This document shows positions 14,854 to 18,619 of a stretch of 18,619 nucleotides of DNA, piece by piece. Made by a program: the position numbers and the translations under genes. The notes under the pieces are model-generated. The model worked only from the letters and a program-made list of their open reading frames with translations, had not been told where the DNA came from and made no database searches. The stretch covers positions 1 through 18,619 of the forward strand of contig CAZEER010000047.1 of the NCBI GenBank assembly GCA_964511215.1, in the 5' to 3' direction. The stretch's first letter is position 1. Every line of letters starts with the position of its first letter. This DNA is from CAZEER01 sp964511215. Its GTDB lineage: Bacteria; Fidelibacterota; Marinisomatia; Marinisomatales; UBA1611.

Positions 14854-15915
14854 TTACTCATATTCATAGGTATGAACCTTAACTGGAATTTCATGGTGTT
14901 CTGAGCGTCCTCTTCTTAACATATCATAATTTTTTAATTCTACAACTCGATCTGTTTCATCATAGAAATATACATTTTTTTCTAATAATTTTTCTTTACC
15001 ATCCAATATTGCTTCTATATATGGTCTCCCACGACTATCTAGCCGCATTTCTCTTAGTGATGAAAGACTCATAAGAGAGTCCGAATAATAATCATAAGAA
15101 ATAAATTTATCATCATCAAAAACAGTGGTTAATATTTCTCGAAGAAGACCACTCTTATTATAAACTGTAGTTTTTATTTTTCTTCCTAAGCTATCATATT
15201 CAAAAGTTTTTGATCCTATTGATTGTCCGAGTCTTCCGACTGATACTTGGTGTATTAAATTTCCTTCATCATCATGAAAAAATATAGTTTGAAATATTAC
15301 TGAAGGGTCAAAATACTGGGCTTGTTTTATTGCTGTTTTTGTTGAGTCTAATTCGTATGTTGAAATCACTAAACAATAATTATCATATAATTCCTTATGT
15401 TCAAAAATATTTCCACTATCATTGTATTTATATGACTCTGCCCAAATCATATCATCTGATTCTTCTTGATTACCAATCATCTCTGGGTTTATTGCTTCTT
15501 TTGGATCATACCTAATTTGTTTAAACAATTTTCCTTTATCATCATATTTGAGAAACTCTTTCCAATATAAACTATCATTAGCGCCGTAAAGAGTACAGCT
15601 AGTTTTTCTTCCCAGGTTGTCATAATCAAAAACATATGAAAGAATTGTTTTTTTATCATACTTATGTTGCAGTTTTAGACCCTCATTAAACCCTGCTACA
15701 TAAATATATTTTTTACTTAAAGGAAGGGTGTGACTGTAAACAGTACTGTCTAGCATAGCACCATTTTTATCGTAATTCATAACTATGGAATTTTTTAATT
15801 CTTGAGTTTGAGTTCCAAAGCTCTCAAATATGTGGAAAACTTTTATGGTGGTCGTATGTGAACCCATTAATAAAGAAACCCAGATATAAACCGAATAAGT
15901 TAATCTTTTCAACAT
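14854..15915 (-). CDS. Secreted YD/RHS-like repeat protein
   Basis: This 353-residue protein has a probable signal peptide (MLKRLTYSVYIWVSLLMG) and several degenerate YD-type repeats: VFDYDNLGRKTSCTLYG, FLKYDDKGKLFKQIRYD, SYKYNDSGNIFEHKELYD, FFHDDEGNLIHQVSV, TFEYDSLGRKIKTTVYNKSG and YFYDETDRVVELKNYD. In RHS/YD proteins such repeats build a beta-strand shell or bind carbohydrate. Here the number is small and there is no toxin domain or conserved RHS core motif, so a polymorphic toxin is unlikely. The ATG at 15913-15915 has no clear ribosome binding site (AT-rich leader). It is the first gene of the minus-strand set of three secreted repeat proteins and lies 45 bp before the solenoid gene. The exact role is unknown. 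Confidence 0.72.
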   Translation of the reverse strand: MLKRLTYSVYIWVSLLMGSHTTTIKVFHIFESFGTQTQELKNSIVMNYDKNGAMLDSTVYSHTLPLSKKYIYVAGFNEGLKLQHKYDKKTILSYVFDYDNLGRKTSCTLYGANDSLYWKEFLKYDDKGKLFKQIRYDPKEAINPEMIGNQEESDDMIWAESYKYNDSGNIFEHKELYDNYCLVISTYELDSTKTAIKQAQYFDPSVIFQTIFFHDDEGNLIHQVSVGRLGQSIGSKTFEYDSLGRKIKTTVYNKSGLLREILTTVFDDDKFISYDYYSDSLMSLSSLREMRLDSRGRPYIEAILDGKEKLLEKNVYFYDETDRVVELKNYDMLRRGRSEHHEIPVKVHTYEYE

Positions 15916-16120
15916 AATTAAATTTATAAGATAATTTCAATCAAACAATGAGCTCAATTATTGAATGCAGATTATAATAATAAATTTTATTTGTTAAAAA
16001 TAATATTACAAACTGCTTTATAATAGAATTTAAACCTTTTTAGTTATACCTTGCTTTAAATCTATATAGATGATTAAAATACATTAAGCCAAACATCGGC
16101 TTACAATTGCGGAGTTCTAC
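15916..16120. promoter_or_regulatory. Divergent intergenic region with promoter-like boxes
   Basis: These 205 bp of very AT-rich DNA lie between the start of the YD-like gene (- strand) and the PEGA protein gene (+ strand), so they must hold both promoters. A perfect TATAAT is at 16019-16024 on the plus strand, and another (ATTATA on the plus strand, 15971-15976) faces the minus-strand gene. Neither has a good -35 box at 17 nt, and TATAAT is expected by chance in such DNA. A small hairpin (AAGCC 16086-16090 with GGCTT 16098-16102) lies just before the ribosome binding site of the plus-strand gene. No RNA gene is recognised. Confidence 0.4.
16111..16114 (+). promoter_or_regulatory. Ribosome binding site fixing a TTG start
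   Basis: GGAG lies 6 nt before TTG 16121. The TTG start gives a basic N-terminus followed by a hydrophobic stretch, that is, a proper signal peptide. A later ATG (16160) would cut away the positively charged part. Confidence 0.65.
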
Positions 16121-16884
16121 TTGAATCATAGATTCAAAAAATATTTGTTTGCATTTTATATGCCCATGTTGGTAGCTACATCTCTTGTAGATGTTAGCTA
16201 TAGCATTAAACAGAATGGTGTTATGATTAACCTTGATTATAAGGACCCAATCGATGATGATGATATTATTGGCTGGAAATCTGACCGTGGTTGGGTTTAT
16301 TTAACCCTATTAGGTGTTAAGGCCCCCAAAAAGGCAATACCTCAACAGTATTTTAAAGGTCTTGTAAAAAAAATAGTCATAGATGATTTTGATGAATCGA
16401 CTCAACTTGCAATACTTATTAATAAACCTGTTTTAGGTTATGATATTATAAATTCAAAAACCTCCCCTAGTACAATTGTATTCATTCATACTGAGATGAA
16501 AAAATCTGAGGTTGCGAGCTTACAACAACACATCAAAGAAGGCGGAGTGTCGGTGTTTAATATAGCAAAGTCATCAGGCTTTCCGAAATTTAACACTAAT
16601 TTTAAAAATGCCTTTGATCAGGCTCGCAAAGAACTAGGTGCGAATGCAATTTTTGAATACCATGGAAAATTGTACACAACAAATCACCCGGGTGAAAAAG
16701 AAGGGATGGCACAATCAATTCTTTTGAACCAAACATCAGTATTAAACGAAGAAGTTTTTAAAGATAAAAACAATATTGATAAAACTGATAATAATTACAT
16801 AAATCAAAACAAATTTAAGGAGATTTATATTGATAATAATACAGGTGAAATACTTACTGAATTGGTTGTTGATACGTTAGTTTC
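16121..16884 (+). CDS. Secreted AMIN-like protein, 5' part of a gene split by the assembly gap
   Basis: The first 254 residues start at a TTG with GGAG 6 nt upstream. Residues 1-28 are a signal peptide (basic HRFKK, then LFAFYMPMLVATSLV). Residues 28-125 look like an AMIN-type beta domain: SYSIKQNGVMINLDYKDPID, GWVYLTLLGVKAP, IVIDDFDESTQLAILIN and STIVFIHTEM. Such domains target proteins to the envelope. Residues 160-188 read FKNAFDQARKELGANAIFEY, then HGKLYTT, an 'AF-x-x-AR...F-x-x-x-GK-x-Y-x-T' pattern that I know from assorted secreted proteins without a fixed function. The tail is Asn- and Lys-rich. The reading frame enters the N run. The 3' part after the gap is most likely the same gene (see that entry), making a PEGA-containing envelope protein. 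Confidence 0.7.
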
Positions 16885-16984
16885 NNNNNNNNNNNNNNNN
16901 NNNNNNNNNNNNNNNNNNNNNNNNNNNNNNNNNNNNNNNNNNNNNNNNNNNNNNNNNNNNNNNNNNNNNNNNNNNNNNNNNNNN
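16885..16984. other. Assembly gap (100 N)
   Basis: A run of exactly 100 N is the standard placeholder for a scaffold gap of unknown length. Reading frames on its two sides therefore need not match, and the gene continuing through it cannot be measured. Confidence 0.98.
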
Positions 16985-16985
16985 A

Positions 16986-17996
16986 CCTCCATTAAAGAGT
17001 GATATTTATAAGCAATTGCAAAAAAAACATGTTCCTTTACCATCTCAAAATATTTTTAATGATACAATGCGATTTACTCATCGTGTAGAATCCTCTACGC
17101 AGCCCTCAGACACAAATATTGTACAAGCATGGTTTAACGATGAAACGATACTTTCTGAAAAGTATGATCCTAAGGTTTTGCAACACAAGCATATTCCTCC
17201 CTATGATAGTGATTTGGTTTTTGATTCATTAGATGAAACACTCTATCAGCAGTCCCCACCGCAATCTCCAGAATTCACAGCTCCATTTATTTTGGATAAA
17301 CGATTAAAAACACAATATAAAAACCAGGAAAGAATTGTTAAGCCAAGACACAATGTTGAAAAACATTTCAAACCAGATACAATAAAACAAAATACGTGGC
17401 TCAGTTTTTTCCCAGAGCAAAAGGACTCAATCAGAGAAAATTTAAAATGGGATTTTAAAGAAGAGAATGAAATTCCACTTTTTTTACAAAGAGACAGTGA
17501 AACTTTGGATTACTCATCAAAAGAAGATTTAAACTATACTTGGAAAAAACAGTTATCTAATGTTAGACCAAAGTCTTTTCCGCCGAGGTATTCGGACCCA
17601 GGGTTTCGTTATTACCATGAGGGAGGTATTAGAATAGAATCCAATATAGACGGTGTACCTATTTATGTAGATGGTAAGTATGTTGGCGACACTCCCCTCT
17701 CCCGCCCCATTCAAGTAGAACCAGGGTGGCACCAAGTTAGTGGTTTTTCTCCAGTATATACACATTTAGCATCACAAAAAGGATTACAATTTGTTGGATA
17801 TGACTCTATAATTAATAATAATGAACTTTACGGATCGACTACTGTTTATGCCGAAGCTGGAAAATTAGAAACAGTATCTCTTAAATTCAATCAGATGGGT
17901 GATACTCCCAAAAAATGGAAAGAGATTAGCGGTGGAATGAATTTAGGAATACCATTATTCTCACTCTTAATCGGATTAATAAGTTGGGCGATGTAG
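16986..17996 (+). CDS. PEGA-domain envelope protein, 3' part of the gap-split gene
   Basis: The frame is open from the end of the N run (P-P-L-K-S-D-I-Y-K). The first possible start, TTG 17016, has no ribosome binding site, so this is a continuation and not a new gene. After about 190 polar residues rich in Pro, Gln, Asp and Lys comes a PEGA domain at 17628-17733 and on: GGIRIESNIDGVPIYVDGKY, VGDTPL and VEPGWHQVSGFSP, the usual beta-sandwich pattern 'I-x-S-x-x-x-G-x-x-I-Y-V-D-G-x-x-x-G-x-T-P'. Near the end, LGIPLFSLLIGLISWAM is a C-terminal hydrophobic segment. PEGA domains occur in surface or periplasmic proteins, often next to signalling or cell-wall-binding parts. Together with the 5' part this would be one envelope protein of at least about 590 residues. 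Confidence 0.75.
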   Translation, partial: PPLKSDIYKQLQKKHVPLPSQNIFNDTMRFTHRVESSTQPSDTNIVQAWFNDETILSEKYDPKVLQHKHIPPYDSDLVFDSLDETLYQQSPPQSPEFTAPFILDKRLKTQYKNQERIVKPRHNVEKHFKPDTIKQNTWLSFFPEQKDSIRENLKWDFKEENEIPLFLQRDSETLDYSSKEDLNYTWKKQLSNVRPKSFPPRYSDPGFRYYHEGGIRIESNIDGVPIYVDGKYVGDTPLSRPIQVEPGWHQVSGFSPVYTHLASQKGLQFVGYDSIINNNELYGSTTVYAEAGKLETVSLKFNQMGDTPKKWKEISGGMNLGIPLFSLLIGLISWAM

Positions 17997-18039
17997 CCAA
18001 AATATAAATTTGGTAATTGTATAATAAAACGATTAATAA

Positions 18040-18619
18040 ATGAGTATCTATAAAAACATTAGAGCTGCAATTTTATCAAATATTGTAAAACCTGCAGATC
18101 GTTCGATTGGTATAGAAATAGAATCAATAATCTATACTAAGCATGATACAAGAATTCCAATAAACTCTGATCATGAATATTGTGCCATAAAATTTGTAAA
18201 TATTATGAATGAAAAAGTTGGTAATAATGGGAATTATTCTCTGGAACCAGGAGGGCAAATAGAGTGGTCTAGTAAGCCGTATAAAGATTTAAACACATTA
18301 CAGAAAGCTATAAAAAAACATAATAATCTTGTTTCTGGTAACTTGAAAAAAAATAATCTAAAATTAATAACATATGGTGTTGATCCCCTATTTAATCCAG
18401 ATGATATTGATTTAATTGATCTCAAAAAATATCAGTTAATGGATAGGAGTATGGAGCGTAGTGGAAGTATGGGGAAATGGATGATGAGATGTACATCTAG
18501 CATCCAAGTGAACTTTGATGTGATAAACTCTCAAGAATTGGAAGAAATGGTTTTCATTGCAGATTGTCTTCATCCAGTTGCGGCATATTTATTTGCAAAT
18601 AGTCCATTTCAGAATGGGG
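18040..18619 (+). CDS. Glutamate-cysteine ligase, GCS2 family, 3'-partial
   Basis: The first 193 residues of a gene that runs off the window. The ATG at 18040 has no clear ribosome binding site. SIGIEIESI (22-30) carries the metal/ATP-binding acidic residues of the GCS2 fold, and YSLEPGGQIEWSSKP (66-80) is the strongly conserved GCS2 signature. YQLMDRSMERSGSMGKWMMR (131-150), then CTSSIQVNFD, match the substrate-binding segment found in plant-type and proteobacterial glutamate-cysteine ligases and in EgtA. It would join glutamate and cysteine with ATP to make gamma-glutamylcysteine, the first step to glutathione (or ergothioneine). The gene starts 43 bp after the PEGA protein stop on the same strand. 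No terminator is seen between them. Confidence 0.88.
   Translation, partial: MSIYKNIRAAILSNIVKPADRSIGIEIESIIYTKHDTRIPINSDHEYCAIKFVNIMNEKVGNNGNYSLEPGGQIEWSSKPYKDLNTLQKAIKKHNNLVSGNLKKNNLKLITYGVDPLFNPDDIDLIDLKKYQLMDRSMERSGSMGKWMMRCTSSIQVNFDVINSQELEEMVFIADCLHPVAAYLFANSPFQNG

Noticed and set aside
14854..15915. RHS/YD polymorphic toxin
   Set aside because: Only a few degenerate YD-like repeats are present, with no RHS core motif, no C-terminal toxin domain and no immunity gene.
16985..17002. C-terminus T-S-I-K-E and stop for the gene before the gap
   Set aside because: It depends on the N run being exactly 100 bases, which is a placeholder length.
17016..17996. A separate gene starting at TTG 17016
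   Set aside because: There is no ribosome binding site, and the frame is open back to the N run, so it is the 3' part of the gene entering the gap.
17997..18013. Terminator after the PEGA protein (CCAAA with TTTGG)
   Set aside because: The stem is only 5 bp and AT-rich, and there is no T run.

Overview
The window is AT-rich DNA from an uncultured bacterium, probably a metagenome or single-cell scaffold, since it holds a run of exactly 100 Ns. The gene mix suggests the FCB superphylum, perhaps a Marinimicrobia/SAR406-like lineage: low GC, large secreted repeat proteins, PEGA-domain and YD/MORN-like envelope proteins, and a pyruvate phosphate dikinase. That lineage assignment is an inference from gene style. 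There is no rRNA or other phylogenetic marker in the window.

Region 1 (1-4935, + strand) is the most striking part. It is a compact operon of a TPR protein (5' end outside the window), a MotA-type stator protein, a MotB-type stator protein with the proton-channel Asp, a FliF-like two-pass membrane protein and a FliG-like rotor protein. It closes with a clear rho-independent terminator at 4961-4990. No export, rod, hook or filament gene is visible. The FliF-like protein keeps only the RBM3/beta-collar part and the C-terminal FliG-binding tail, and carries a long extra periplasmic coiled coil. It looks like a stripped-down stator/rotor motor that may drive something other than a flagellum.

Region 2 (5062-8079, + strand) holds a PAPS-type sulfotransferase, a GT4-type glycosyltransferase and a DUF2334/polysaccharide deacetylase-like protein. 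The last two overlap by 4 bp. They probably modify a surface glycan or glycolipid. The glycosyltransferase has an abnormal 5' end: removing one 20-bp unit lying between 7-bp direct repeats would restore an ordinary ATG start in frame.

Region 3 (8071-15915, - strand) contains, in transcription order, a secreted YD-repeat-like protein, a membrane-anchored short-repeat (solenoid) protein with an ordered 18/23-residue repeat pattern, a roughly 1010-residue secreted MORN-like repeat protein with an internally duplicated non-MORN module, and pyruvate phosphate dikinase. The dikinase gene converges on and overlaps the deacetylase gene by 9 bp.

Region 4 (16121-18619, + strand) follows an AT-rich divergent promoter region. 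It holds one envelope protein gene split by the assembly gap (signal peptide and AMIN-like N-terminal part; PEGA domain and C-terminal hydrophobic segment after the gap), then the 5' part of a glutamate-cysteine ligase (GCS2 family) gene that runs off the right edge. I see no tRNA, rRNA, CRISPR array, insertion sequence or attachment site.
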